DNA of 11,472 nt from contig CABQKC010000037.1 of assembly GCA_902464635.1 (NCBI GenBank), forward strand, positions 1-11,472, in the 5' to 3' direction. This DNA is from an uncultured Caryophanales bacterium (GTDB lineage Bacteria; Bacillota_I; Bacilli_A; RFN20; CAG-826). Of this stretch, positions 1 through 7,428 are shown piece by piece. The notes below the pieces were generated by a model that was given only the letters and a program-made list of their open reading frames with translations, had not been told where the DNA came from and did no database searches. Made by a program: the position numbers and the translations under genes. Position 1 is the first letter of the stretch, and every line of letters begins with the position of its first letter.

Positions 1-142
1 TAGAATTAGAACGTTAAAGCGAGTTTCTGGTTTACACAGAATTCCGTATTCTCTCAACCAAATTCCATCAATCAGCTTGACCCCAATTAAGCTTCTATTC
101 GATTTTGTGCCGAAAAACGGAAAACCAAACCACTAAGATAAC
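1..142. other. Unassigned stretch at window edge with open frames on both strands
   Basis: I cannot assign a gene here. A plus-strand frame is open from the edge (base 2) to a TAA at 134-136, and a minus-strand frame is open from just below base 142 through the edge. Neither has a convincing start or ribosome binding site in view. The composition is visibly less AT-rich than the neighbouring operon. The plus-strand frame would converge on the tRNA terminator, a sensible layout for the 3' end of a gene entering from the left, but the minus frame reads equally well. It could be the end of a real gene, a repeat fragment, or chance. Confidence 0.25.
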
Positions 143-173
143 AAAAAAAGTTTGACACTGTTACGTATCAAAC
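143..173 (-). terminator. Rho-independent terminator after tRNA-Pro
   Basis: On the minus strand GTTTGATAC (173-165) pairs over nine positions with GTGTCAAAC (158-150), including one G-T pair, around a six-base loop. A run of seven T follows (149-143). It begins 12 bases after the encoded CCA of the tRNA, so it most likely ends the tRNA transcript. The plus strand has no T-run after the hairpin, so it is directional. Confidence 0.85.
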
Positions 174-185
174 TAGCAAGCAAGG

Positions 186-263
186 TGGTCGGGATGATCG
201 GATTTGAACCGATGGTCTTCTGCTCCCAAAGCAGACGCGATAGCCAAGCTACGCTACATCCCG
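186..263 (-). tRNA. tRNA-Pro (anticodon TGG), CCA encoded
   Basis: Read on the minus strand, the acceptor stem CGGGATG (263-257) pairs with CATCCCG (196-190), followed by discriminator A (189) and a genomically encoded CCA (188-186). The anticodon arm is TCTGC-TTTGGGA-GCAGA, giving anticodon TGG for proline. The T arm is ATCGG-TTCAAAT-CCGAT, and the D arm contains the usual GG pair. Without CCA the gene is 75 nt. It has its own possible promoter upstream and a strong terminator downstream, so it is probably a separate transcription unit from the protein operon. Confidence 0.95.
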
Positions 264-275
264 AAGCGCCCATAT

Positions 276-304
276 ATTTTGAATACAATCGGTCTATAAA
301 TCAA
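276..304 (-). promoter_or_regulatory. Putative sigma-A promoter for tRNA-Pro
   Basis: On the minus strand TTGATT (304-299) and CAAAAT (281-276) are separated by 17 bases, with four of six matches to each consensus hexamer. The -10 element ends 12 bases before the mature tRNA 5' end. The surrounding DNA is AT-rich, so chance matches are likely; position upstream of an RNA gene is the main support. Confidence 0.4.
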
Positions 305-385
305 GCAAAAAATTAACTTTTTTCCTAATTTTGGCTAAATAGACATTCAAAAGATAAAAATGAGCGGTAAATTGGGTATTATTTA

Positions 386-405
386 GGACTAAAACTACTT
401 AGTCC
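386..405 (-). terminator. Hairpin overlapping lipoprotein stop codon, possible weak terminator
   Basis: On the minus strand GGACTAA (405-399) pairs perfectly with TTAGTCC (392-386) around a six-base loop, and the stem covers the last codons and TAG stop of the lipoprotein gene. There is no T-run after it, so it is not a classical intrinsic terminator. It may be a weak terminator or a 3'-end stabilising hairpin for the operon transcript. No better terminator is visible between the lipoprotein and the tRNA gene. Confidence 0.35.
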
Positions 406-1414
406 AATAGGCATATAAGGTTGTGTCACGATATACTGGGGTCAAATCAGTGAATAATCCCTTTGTTGGATTATATACTTTAGAAGTAATCCATCCAGAA
501 AAGTTATATCCAGTTCTAGTTGCAATAGGAAGTTCATATCCCATCCCATAGAAGTTATAACCTTCTTTAATATCTTCATAAATAGATTGATCATAGCCAG
601 GAACAAAATTAGCACTTCCATCACTGGCATTTATATCAAAAGAAACCTTATATGTATTCTGGTTATTTTTCGCAGCACCAAGCTCAGCAATAAGTTTCCA
701 ATCAGAAGAAATCTTTTGATAAATTACATAATTAGTTGTCTCAAAATAGAAATCGCCAGGATTGCCTTTATCAGAAGTTGGTTTTTTTGGGCCAGAAAGC
801 CATGTATTGGCTCTAGGGATAGAAATAGAAGAAATTATTGCCCCTTCTTGATCAACAAAGCTAATTATAGTTTCAGTCCCATCTTCATTAGAAGTCTGCC
901 TTATAGATGAAACTGACCTACCAGGTTCCCCTTCTTTTCCATCAAGTATATCAAAACTTATTGGTTCATAGTTCTCGTCGGTAAATGTAATCGTGATGAC
1001 TGTCTTTTTATTCTCGTCATCATGCTTGGATGTAATTTCTTTAATCCCGTTCCCATTATCGCCTTTTTTGCCTTCGCCATTCTTGATTAAGAAAGATACG
1101 GGTTCCCTATTTTCATCGGTAAAGTTAATTTTTACGATAGTCCCTGTTTGGTCTTCAAGTTCTTGATATTCGATATTTTTGATTCCGACACCTTCTTTTC
1201 CTTGTTTGCCGCTAGGGATAGTAAAGGAGGTTGGGTCTTTATCTTCGTCAGTATAATAAATCGTAATAAGGGTATTCCCATTTGAATCGGTAGTAACCTC
1301 GACATTTTTAATATTAACTGCAGCATCATCGACATTGAAAAATGAGCAAGATGCCATCGTAACTGGGGTTATTAACATTAATCCCGCTAATAAGATTTTC
1401 TTTAGATTCTTCAT
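395..1414 (-). CDS. Lipoprotein with tandem collagen-like repeats and InlB-type C-terminal repeat
   Basis: Predicted lipid-anchored surface protein of 339 residues. The signal peptide has a basic start (MKNLKK), a hydrophobic core, and a lipobox-like MASC with Cys23 as the lipidation site. Next come three clear repeats of about 45 residues and a degenerate fourth (about residues 33-202). Each has an IK(N/E)-type strand, a central (T/F)TDE segment and, in the first three, a short glycine-rich end such as GKQGKEG. A segment with GNPGDFYFETTNYVIYQK then links to a C-terminal domain with TGYNFSGW and TTLYAYWTK, typical of Listeria/Bacteroides InlB B-type repeats. These folds are known in surface and adhesion proteins. 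No enzyme motif is visible. The start at 1414 is chosen because AAGGAGG lies eight bases upstream and it avoids overlapping the preceding gene. It is the last gene of the operon and probably acts outside the membrane. Binding partner unknown. Confidence 0.85.
   Translation of the reverse strand: MKNLKKILLAGLMLITPVTMASCSFFNVDDAAVNIKNVEVTTDSNGNTLITIYYTDEDKDPTSFTIPSGKQGKEGVGIKNIEYQELEDQTGTIVKINFTDENREPVSFLIKNGEGKKGDNGNGIKEITSKHDDENKKTVITITFTDENYEPISFDILDGKEGEPGRSVSSIRQTSNEDGTETIISFVDQEGAIISSISIPRANTWLSGPKKPTSDKGNPGDFYFETTNYVIYQKISSDWKLIAELGAAKNNQNTYKVSFDINASDGSANFVPGYDQSIYEDIKEGYNFYGMGYELPIATRTGYNFSGWITSKVYNPTKGLFTDLTPVYRDTTLYAYWTK
809..1318 (-). repeat. Four tandem protein repeats, last one degenerate
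   Basis: Within the lipoprotein, three units of 43-46 codons (1318-920) share the pattern strand, turn, T(I/F)-rich strand, TDE(D/N), P(T/V/I)SF, then a Gly-X-X-Gly type end (GKQGKEG, GEGKKGDNG, GKEGEPG). A fourth unit (919-809) keeps the strands but has lost the glycine triplets. The units have diverged at the DNA level, so the duplication is not recent. Confidence 0.8.
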
Positions 1415-1422
1415 TTTCTTTT

Positions 1423-1429
1423 CCTCCTT
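1423..1429 (-). promoter_or_regulatory. Ribosome binding site deciding the lipoprotein start
   Basis: AAGGAGG on the minus strand, eight bases before the ATG at 1414-1412. It overlaps the TAA stop (1430-1428) of the upstream gene, so translation of the two is probably coupled. An in-frame ATG at 1438 lies upstream of this site and inside the preceding gene, with no ribosome binding site of its own seen. Confidence 0.8.
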
Positions 1430-3791
1430 ATTTAGCATTGTTAATTAAATCCTTTATATCAATATTCTTTTTAAACAAATAATCTTCGCCGTTTATTAAA
1501 GAGAATTTGAAATCATTGAAACCAATCGTAGTAAGGACACATCTTTTCATCATGGCCCTGACATTACTTAAGCCACCGCCACTCGCACTAGATGCCCCTA
1601 ACGATAATAATTTGTCTAATAAGCCAGGGGCTATATCGTTTTGGATATATTTCCTGATTTCTGCCCCCATAGAATAGGTAACTTTGCTTAAGTTAAGCCC
1701 ACCTCCATAAAAAGCAATTGGGACATTTATGTTTTTACTTACCATAAATCCTTTATCCCTAGCCTTTTCAAATAGAAGCGACTTAACCGGGAATATATCA
1801 TCGATAGTCAAATTGATGTTGCTATCCCCTCCTAATACCCCATTTGCAATCTTGGATATGTTTTCGTTTATCAAGCCTTTTAGATCCATTCCGTTAATAT
1901 CTTTATAGTCATAGAACCTAGTCTTGCCTGATATTATTAGTTCAACCGGATAAGAGATACCACCGCACTTCTTCCCTTCAAGTGGGACAAGAGATTTGCC
2001 TGTCTCGTTTTGAAGTGAGCCAAATATACCTCCAATTAAAGAAGGAATAGAAGAATATAGATAAGGTCCATTGAACATGCTTTCCATGGCGATGGAAGCT
2101 ATATTGGACATATAGAAATAACAGTCATTAACCTCTACATGCCCTTTATATAAACTAGATATATCCTTATTCGTATAATCTAATGCATCTTGTAATGAAT
2201 ATAGATAGGAAGAGAAATTAGAATCTGTATTGCCTGTAATAAAATCAGTCATCAATACATCGGCCGCCCCTTCTTTTTGACAGTAGACGGCTATATTTTC
2301 ATTGCTACTTCCGTTCTTATTTATTAAGGAATGTATCTTATTTTCATCGATTTCAAGATATTCGTCGCTTCCAACACTTAATAAGAAATTCCTTGCGTAT
2401 GATAACAAGCAATTGGAAAGAAGGAGGTCGCTACTAATTGACCTAACTACGGTCTTGCCATTGCTAAGAAGGCAATTCTTGATAGTTATATTTTTCCCTT
2501 TGGTCTCTAAAGTAGTCCCTACATAATCTAGATTGGCTAAATTATCCCCTCTATCGCAGCTTCTTAGATTCAAGTCATTGATAGTAATGTTATCACCATC
2601 TACATACATGCCTATATTATCTTGTCCATAGGCAGTTACTAACGGGGTGTCATTTGGATTGCCTAAGCAAAAGAAAGGAAGAGGTCCCCTAAATAAATTA
2701 TCATCATCTAGTCTAGGTACAATGACGTTATTTACCTTTGATTCATCATAAGGATAGGTAAGGTTATGCATATTGATAGAGAACCCATTTCCATAGAAAT
2801 CCTTCTGGACATGTATCCCTACATTGACATTATCATCGATAGGAGAGTATTTCTTATCAGTCTTAACAAATTCGTTCCACTGCTCTATATAAGAAGTCGA
2901 ATATGTAGTCTTGAATCGATATATTTCGTTTTTGAAATTCCATTTGTTATCTATCTTTTCTCCAAAGCAAACCGAATTCTTATTGGATCCAAGGTTATCT
3001 AAGGATTCGAAACTAGTTTGGAGAACAACTACTTCCCCTGCCTTACTTTTATTCGTGCAGTAAAGCAAATCGGAATAAGAATAGACATTGACCCCATCCT
3101 TAACTACTTTAAATGAATAGGTAACTTCATTTGTAGCTTCTCCATCAAAGGAAAAAGAGACAAAAGAAAGTGAATTATCATCTAATGCCCCCATTATTTT
3201 TATTTTAGAGGTATCTTTATCAAATTCTAGATTGCTTGAAATCGAGGATAGCTTTACATTGCTTTCAAGTGAAATTGGATAGGCATTTATCTTTAATGGA
3301 ATCGACGCTTCTACTTTAGAATCGTCTTTTAAGTCATATTGGCCAAAATAGGTATTCTTATCAATATTTGATCCTGAAGTTTTTAAAACAGGATTAATAA
3401 CAATCGCCGAATTATCATAGATTAGGACATTCATCTGCTTATGTATCGTCCCTTTTTGGTTAGAAACAGAAACAATGACATTGCCAGGAGAAATCGCTAA
3501 TAATTGGTTTGAATTAACAATACGGGCATATTCGTTATTATCTTCTTTAGAAGCATTCCTTACTTCCCAAACCAAAGATGAATCAAAGACAGGATAATTC
3601 TTTTGGTTTTGCCCAACTGCTTTTAATTGATATGGGTTAGAAGATACTTTATAGGCTTCATTTGCAGAATAGTCCCATATAATCCCGATTATATCCGTAT
3701 CAATTAGATTGAAAGTCGCCGAAATTGTAGTAAGACACGCCAAAGCAATTATAAAAGGCATCAACAATAAGATGATTACATTCTTTTTCAT
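1428..3791 (-). CDS. Large exported protein with Ig-like domain and beta-helix-like region
   Basis: A 787-residue protein I cannot assign to a named family. MKKN is followed by a hydrophobic stretch (about residues 5-27), a signal peptide or N-terminal anchor; Cys19 sits in an ALAC context, a poor lipobox. Residues about 45-125 read like a bacterial Ig-like (BIG2) domain: strands with YQLKAVGQ, SSLVWEV and LLAISPGNVIVSVS. Residues about 325-500 have short repeating strands such as DNITINDLNLRSC and KNITIKNCLLSNGKTVV, typical of a right-handed parallel beta-helix. The last 200 residues are unassigned. No LPXTG sorting motif, C-terminal membrane segment or catalytic motif was seen. The start overlaps the permease stop (TAATG), with GGAGG ten bases upstream. 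It lies just after an ABC exporter and before a lipoprotein, which suggests a surface role or an exporter cargo; that is inference. Confidence 0.7.
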   Translation of the reverse strand: MKKNVIILLLMPFIIALACLTTISATFNLIDTDIIGIIWDYSANEAYKVSSNPYQLKAVGQNQKNYPVFDSSLVWEVRNASKEDNNEYARIVNSNQLLAISPGNVIVSVSNQKGTIHKQMNVLIYDNSAIVINPVLKTSGSNIDKNTYFGQYDLKDDSKVEASIPLKINAYPISLESNVKLSSISSNLEFDKDTSKIKIMGALDDNSLSFVSFSFDGEATNEVTYSFKVVKDGVNVYSYSDLLYCTNKSKAGEVVVLQTSFESLDNLGSNKNSVCFGEKIDNKWNFKNEIYRFKTTYSTSYIEQWNEFVKTDKKYSPIDDNVNVGIHVQKDFYGNGFSINMHNLTYPYDESKVNNVIVPRLDDDNLFRGPLPFFCLGNPNDTPLVTAYGQDNIGMYVDGDNITINDLNLRSCDRGDNLANLDYVGTTLETKGKNITIKNCLLSNGKTVVRSISSDLLLSNCLLSYARNFLLSVGSDEYLEIDENKIHSLINKNGSSNENIAVYCQKEGAADVLMTDFITGNTDSNFSSYLYSLQDALDYTNKDISSLYKGHVEVNDCYFYMSNIASIAMESMFNGPYLYSSIPSLIGGIFGSLQNETGKSLVPLEGKKCGGISYPVELIISGKTRFYDYKDINGMDLKGLINENISKIANGVLGGDSNINLTIDDIFPVKSLLFEKARDKGFMVSKNINVPIAFYGGGLNLSKVTYSMGAEIRKYIQNDIAPGLLDKLLSLGASSASGGGLSNVRAMMKRCVLTTIGFNDFKFSLINGEDYLFKKNIDIKDLINNAK

Positions 3792-5383
3792 TAGTTGATA
3801 ACCTCCAAATCCAAGAAGAGGTTATTGATTCTTGATTTAAGCTTGATAACAAAGGGAAGAGAGAATAAAGCGATTAAAGCTAATCCAACTAAATATATGA
3901 AATTAATATTTATTTGGTTATAGGCCATGATTAGTCCAATGATAAAGAAAGAGAAAGGTAGAAGATAAGAATAGATTGATGAAAGCAAATAATTCCTTTC
4001 CTTCCCTCTTTTTATCTTCAATTCTTCATATAAAGATATGATGTTTACTAATATTATTAATAGGATGGTCAAAATTAATCCATATCCAAAGCTAAGCCAG
4101 GACAAGGTTGAGGTTAAGGCTAAGGCTAGATAGGAAATAAAGGTAAATAATATCGATAAAGATAAAGGAATCATTACCTTGATGCTTAATTGCTTTAATG
4201 GAGTTATAGGAAGAGATTTGATAGACCTGATGGATTTTTTCTCGCTAGTGATGAAATTGCTAGACCCACTAGAAATGATGCAAGAAAATAACATCATTAT
4301 CAAAATATCGCTAATGGGTATCAAGTTAGGTACCACTGCTACATAATAGGCAATATTACCAGTCGTAAATATGGTATTTATTGATTTAATAACCAAAAAA
4401 GTCAACAAAGGTTCGACAAATAATAACCCCGTGAATGAGAATAGGTAGTTCGAATCCCTAAACAAAAGGATAAGTTCCTTTTTTATTAAGGCCATTATTT
4501 GGCTAGACTTTTTGTATTTATGTTCTTTTATCTTTCCATCTTCATCATGGCTATAGCTATCAAAATAGGAATAGAAATAGATAATTAAGGCCATACCTAT
4601 CAAGAATATCCCAAGGCTAACCCCAATATAAGGGAATACCATCCCTAGATCATATTTGACAATTGATTTGATTAAGAAATTGACCGGGATTAGGTTATCT
4701 GCAATTTGTTTAATTCTAGCAATGTTACTAACGGTAAATAATTTATCTAGTTGGTTAGAAGATACTAAATCGATAAATAGATTCAATACATAGCTATATA
4801 TAATGGCAAGTCCAAAGGAAATTATGATTACTGAAATAAGCTGGATTAAGAAATGCTTCTTTAAGAAATCAAGCAGCATCTTGAATGGATATACCAAGAT
4901 AAAGGCAATCCCTAGTTCAAAGAATAATATCAAAAATGGATAATATAGCGATGTATAAAAAAATATAAGCATCTTATGGAAAATAGCCCCATAAGCCACA
5001 AACAAAGGAAAGCAAAATACGAAATTAAGTAGATACATCAAGATAACCAAGAAGAATAATTTGGAGAATATCTTTTTGGCATTTGAGATCGGATAGGTTG
5101 CTAACTGGGCTATATCAGAGCTACTAAAAAATGATTTCTTCGCGGCAAAAATAGAAACGATAGTCAGCAATATACATATTATAAATAGAAATAAGATGAA
5201 GAAAGAATCGCTCGCCCCATCATAGACGGATACTTTCCTAATTATCGTATAGAATAAGAAAGTCTCTAAGGCAATAAAAGCAATCGCGACAACACCTAAA
5301 AACAAATAGGAGAGAATCCTATTTAGCCTTGTGCCGTTTTTGGCAAAAAGCAATTTGAAATCCTTTACGATTAGATTAAGCAC
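3791..5383 (-). CDS. ABC-2-type exporter permease with duplicated halves
   Basis: A 530-residue, very hydrophobic membrane protein with about 12 predicted membrane segments. It pairs with the ABC ATPase immediately upstream to form an exporter. The two halves look like an old internal duplication: KDFKLLF (about residue 7) and KKELILLF (about residue 301) each precede a membrane block, and a charged loop with YPISNAKKIF (about 97) corresponds to LPITPLKQLS (about 390). A charged cytoplasmic linker (HDEDGKIKEHKYKK) separates them. Start: GTG at 5383, with AGGAG seven bases upstream and an eight-base overlap with the ATPase stop. An upstream TTG at 5407 would also be in frame but lacks this site. 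The substrate is unknown. Two tandem permease halves in one chain suggest one permease per ATPase dimer. Confidence 0.8.
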   Translation of the reverse strand: MLNLIVKDFKLLFAKNGTRLNRILSYLFLGVVAIAFIALETFLFYTIIRKVSVYDGASDSFFILFLFIICILLTIVSIFAAKKSFFSSSDIAQLATYPISNAKKIFSKLFFLVILMYLLNFVFCFPLFVAYGAIFHKMLIFFYTSLYYPFLILFFELGIAFILVYPFKMLLDFLKKHFLIQLISVIIISFGLAIIYSYVLNLFIDLVSSNQLDKLFTVSNIARIKQIADNLIPVNFLIKSIVKYDLGMVFPYIGVSLGIFLIGMALIIYFYSYFDSYSHDEDGKIKEHKYKKSSQIMALIKKELILLFRDSNYLFSFTGLLFVEPLLTFLVIKSINTIFTTGNIAYYVAVVPNLIPISDILIMMLFSCIISSGSSNFITSEKKSIRSIKSLPITPLKQLSIKVMIPLSLSILFTFISYLALALTSTLSWLSFGYGLILTILLIILVNIISLYEELKIKRGKERNYLLSSIYSYLLPFSFFIIGLIMAYNQININFIYLVGLALIALFSLPFVIKLKSRINNLFLDLEVIN

Positions 5384-6152
5384 CCTTCTTCTCCTCGTAG
5401 ATTTCAAAGAATAACCTAGGTAATTGAAGCCTCTTGTTTGGATCTTTATTCAAATCAAGAAGATGGGCGACTACTCCATTTTCAGTAATGGCTACCCTAT
5501 CGCAAATCTTCGCGACTAATTCGATATTGTGGCTAGTAATGAAAACAGTATTCCCGTGGCTAGAATATTCTTTCATCATGTTCTTAAGTTCTTCGACCGC
5601 AATGACATCTAACCCGACTGTAGGTTCATCTAATATCCAGATATTTGGATTATTTAGCAAAGAAGCGACTAGGCATAATTTTTGTTTCATCCCATGGCTA
5701 TAATTAGCAGTTGGGACTTCTAGGTCTTCTTCTTTTAATTGGAGCCTAGAGCAAAGGTATTTGTAATTGGTCTTGAATTGGCCTTCTGAAATTTGATAGA
5801 TAGAAGCGACAAATTCTAGATATTCATATCCAGTCATGGCCTCATATACATTAGGCTCGCTAGGGACATATCCAAAATGGGATTTAGCTAATAATGGTTC
5901 TTCTTTAATATCATAAGAAAGAAGCTCGATTGTCCCTGAATTGAATCTTTTTAATCCAATCATGCAGTCGATTGTCGTCGATTTACCAGCACCATTCCTA
6001 CCGATAAAGCCAAATAATTCGCCTTGATGTACTTCTAGATTAAGTCCTTTCAATACTTCTTTTTTTCCATATGATTTATGTAAGTCTTTAATCAATATGG
6101 CAGGAGTAGAAGAATCAAAGTCTTGTTCTAGGGAAATTTCTTTTTCTTCCAT
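5376..6152 (-). CDS. ABC transporter ATP-binding protein (exporter, BcrA/CcmA-like)
   Basis: A 258-residue nucleotide-binding subunit that powers the adjacent permease at the inner face of the membrane. Visible motifs: A-loop Tyr28 in HKSYG, Walker A GRNGAGKST (51-59), signature YSHGMKQKL (151-159), Walker B IWILDEPT (171-178), D-loop GLD (180-182) and the switch histidine in ITSHN (His208). The Q-loop position carries glutamate (VPSEPNVYE, Glu99) and the signature is SHGM rather than SGGQ; related BcrA/CcmA-type exporters show similar variants. About 17 acidic/polar residues precede the core. Its ATG overlaps the upstream stop by one base (TAATG), with AGGAGG eight bases upstream, so translation is likely coupled. 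The substrate cannot be read from the sequence; candidates are the products encoded beside it. Confidence 0.93.
   Translation of the reverse strand: MEEKEISLEQDFDSSTPAILIKDLHKSYGKKEVLKGLNLEVHQGELFGFIGRNGAGKSTTIDCMIGLKRFNSGTIELLSYDIKEEPLLAKSHFGYVPSEPNVYEAMTGYEYLEFVASIYQISEGQFKTNYKYLCSRLQLKEEDLEVPTANYSHGMKQKLCLVASLLNNPNIWILDEPTVGLDVIAVEELKNMMKEYSSHGNTVFITSHNIELVAKICDRVAITENGVVAHLLDLNKDPNKRLQLPRLFFEIYEEKKGA
5391..5395 (-). promoter_or_regulatory. Ribosome binding site supporting a GTG start for the permease
   Basis: AGGAG on the minus strand, seven bases before the GTG at 5383-5381. It lies inside the last codons of the ABC ATPase gene. This favours GTG over the longer in-frame TTG start at 5407. 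Confidence 0.7.
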
Positions 6153-7426
6153 TACTTCTTCCTCCTGCTAATGAATATTATTTTCTCTTCTTCTAGATGG
6201 TAAGTCGAGTTACAAAATGGACAATAATAAGTATCCCTACCTCTTTCAAGTAATTCATCTTCCTTGCATATTGGGCAATATTTGCTATAGATATCCTCGC
6301 TAGCAGGCTCAATATATAGATGGGAATCTAGGTAAGTAAATATTAATCCCATTTCGTCTAGATAATCTTTAGATAATAAAATTACATTATCATCAACTTG
6401 ATAACCTAGATGCCATAAGGAAATATAATCATAGCTAGAGCATTTATTCTTGGATGCAGTGACACTAAATGGTTCATTTGGACAGATATTTAGTAATGAT
6501 GAATATCTTAATTTGCTTTTAGTTATTTCAATTAAAAAGGAAGAAGAGAGATAACTTAACGACAAATCAAAATCCTTGTTCTTGAAATGGATTGAAGTTG
6601 GTAAAGCTATTTCCTTATTGTCAAATAAAGATATTTTCCTATTATCCCTTAATTTAAATCCCTTTAGCTTTAGATTCTTTAACAAAAGGAAATAATAATA
6701 CCTAGCTAAATCAACATTAAGCGAGACATCATCATAATAGCTAATCATGTTCTTATAGAATTTATAGACCGCATTATATTTTTGATTATGTAGCAAGATA
6801 TTGGTTGGGATGACGTTCTTAATTCTTTTTGGAGACTTGGATACCCTTTTATAGAAGCTAGTATCCTTTATCCTGTCTAATTTAGAAAACATCTTGTTTA
6901 ATTGCTTTAAAGCAATAGATAGATAGTCACCATCGATATTAAGCCTATTTGGATATACTCCTAATAAAGAAACATAGAAGGAGCGGCAACGTTCTAGTTC
7001 TTCATAAAGAGATTCGATAAAAGTAATGATAAAGATATTCTCATAGATTATATATTCATCGTAATATTGGAAATAATATACTTGTTCAGGAACCATCTTG
7101 TCCCCATATCTTTTCCATAAAGATGAATCCATCAGTGTCTTCCTAACTGCCTCGCTAGAAAGTCCATTAGATCTAGAAGAAGATTCGATTATCTCTTCTT
7201 TTTTATTTAGGGAAAACGGCTTGCTTGCAATAGAAAAAGCCACGTTGAGGACAGATGAAAACTCTTCTAGGCTAGATTTATCTTTCTTAAAGGATATTTC
7301 TTGCAAAGAAGGGATTTCGATATCTTCGATTTTGCCAAATAGCTCATTAAGGGAGGAATAACTAGAAATAGATTTCTTAAGTAAGGTAATTCCTTCTTTA
7401 AGTGAGTTTTCCTCAACGTTTCTCAT
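6152..7426 (-). CDS. DUF2357/McrC-like partner protein with C-terminal zinc ribbon
   Basis: A 424-residue soluble protein with no signal peptide or membrane segment. The middle resembles DUF2357, the domain of McrC-type partners of McrB-like ATPases. Supporting segments are a conserved-looking IIYENIFIITFIESL (about 126-140; the tyENrf-like motif), then RIKNVIPTNILLHNQKYNAVY (near 200-220) before a helix-rich part. The C-terminus holds a zinc ribbon: CPIC (384-387) and CPFC (402-405). I saw no PD-(D/E)XK nuclease motif. It lies two bases after the stop of the McrB-like ATPase gene, the arrangement expected of a subunit pair. Translation probably depends on coupling, because no good ribosome binding site precedes the ATG. 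The role is likely to stimulate or target the ATPase. The family assignment is from motif memory and is moderate; the zinc ribbon is clear. Confidence 0.6.
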   Translation of the reverse strand: MRNVEENSLKEGITLLKKSISSYSSLNELFGKIEDIEIPSLQEISFKKDKSSLEEFSSVLNVAFSIASKPFSLNKKEEIIESSSRSNGLSSEAVRKTLMDSSLWKRYGDKMVPEQVYYFQYYDEYIIYENIFIITFIESLYEELERCRSFYVSLLGVYPNRLNIDGDYLSIALKQLNKMFSKLDRIKDTSFYKRVSKSPKRIKNVIPTNILLHNQKYNAVYKFYKNMISYYDDVSLNVDLARYYYFLLLKNLKLKGFKLRDNRKISLFDNKEIALPTSIHFKNKDFDLSLSYLSSSFLIEITKSKLRYSSLLNICPNEPFSVTASKNKCSSYDYISLWHLGYQVDDNVILLSKDYLDEMGLIFTYLDSHLYIEPASEDIYSKYCPICKEDELLERGRDTYYCPFCNSTYHLEEEKIIFISRRKK

Positions 7427-7428
7427 AT

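Noticed and set aside
587..910. Plus-strand open frame of 107 codons
   Set aside because: It runs antisense through the lipoprotein gene, has no ribosome binding site and no recognisable protein features; similar plus-strand frames inside the other genes were rejected for the same reason.
1415..1438. Longer lipoprotein start at the ATG at 1438
   Set aside because: It lies inside the preceding gene, upstream of the clear AAGGAGG site, and would add a charged stretch before the signal peptide.
395..3791. Sortase-anchored surface proteins
   Set aside because: Neither exported protein has an LPXTG-like motif followed by a hydrophobic segment and basic tail at its C-terminus.
5384..5407. Longer permease start at the TTG at 5407
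   Set aside because: It would overlap the ATPase gene by 32 bases and has no ribosome binding site seen; the GTG at 5383 has AGGAG seven bases upstream.
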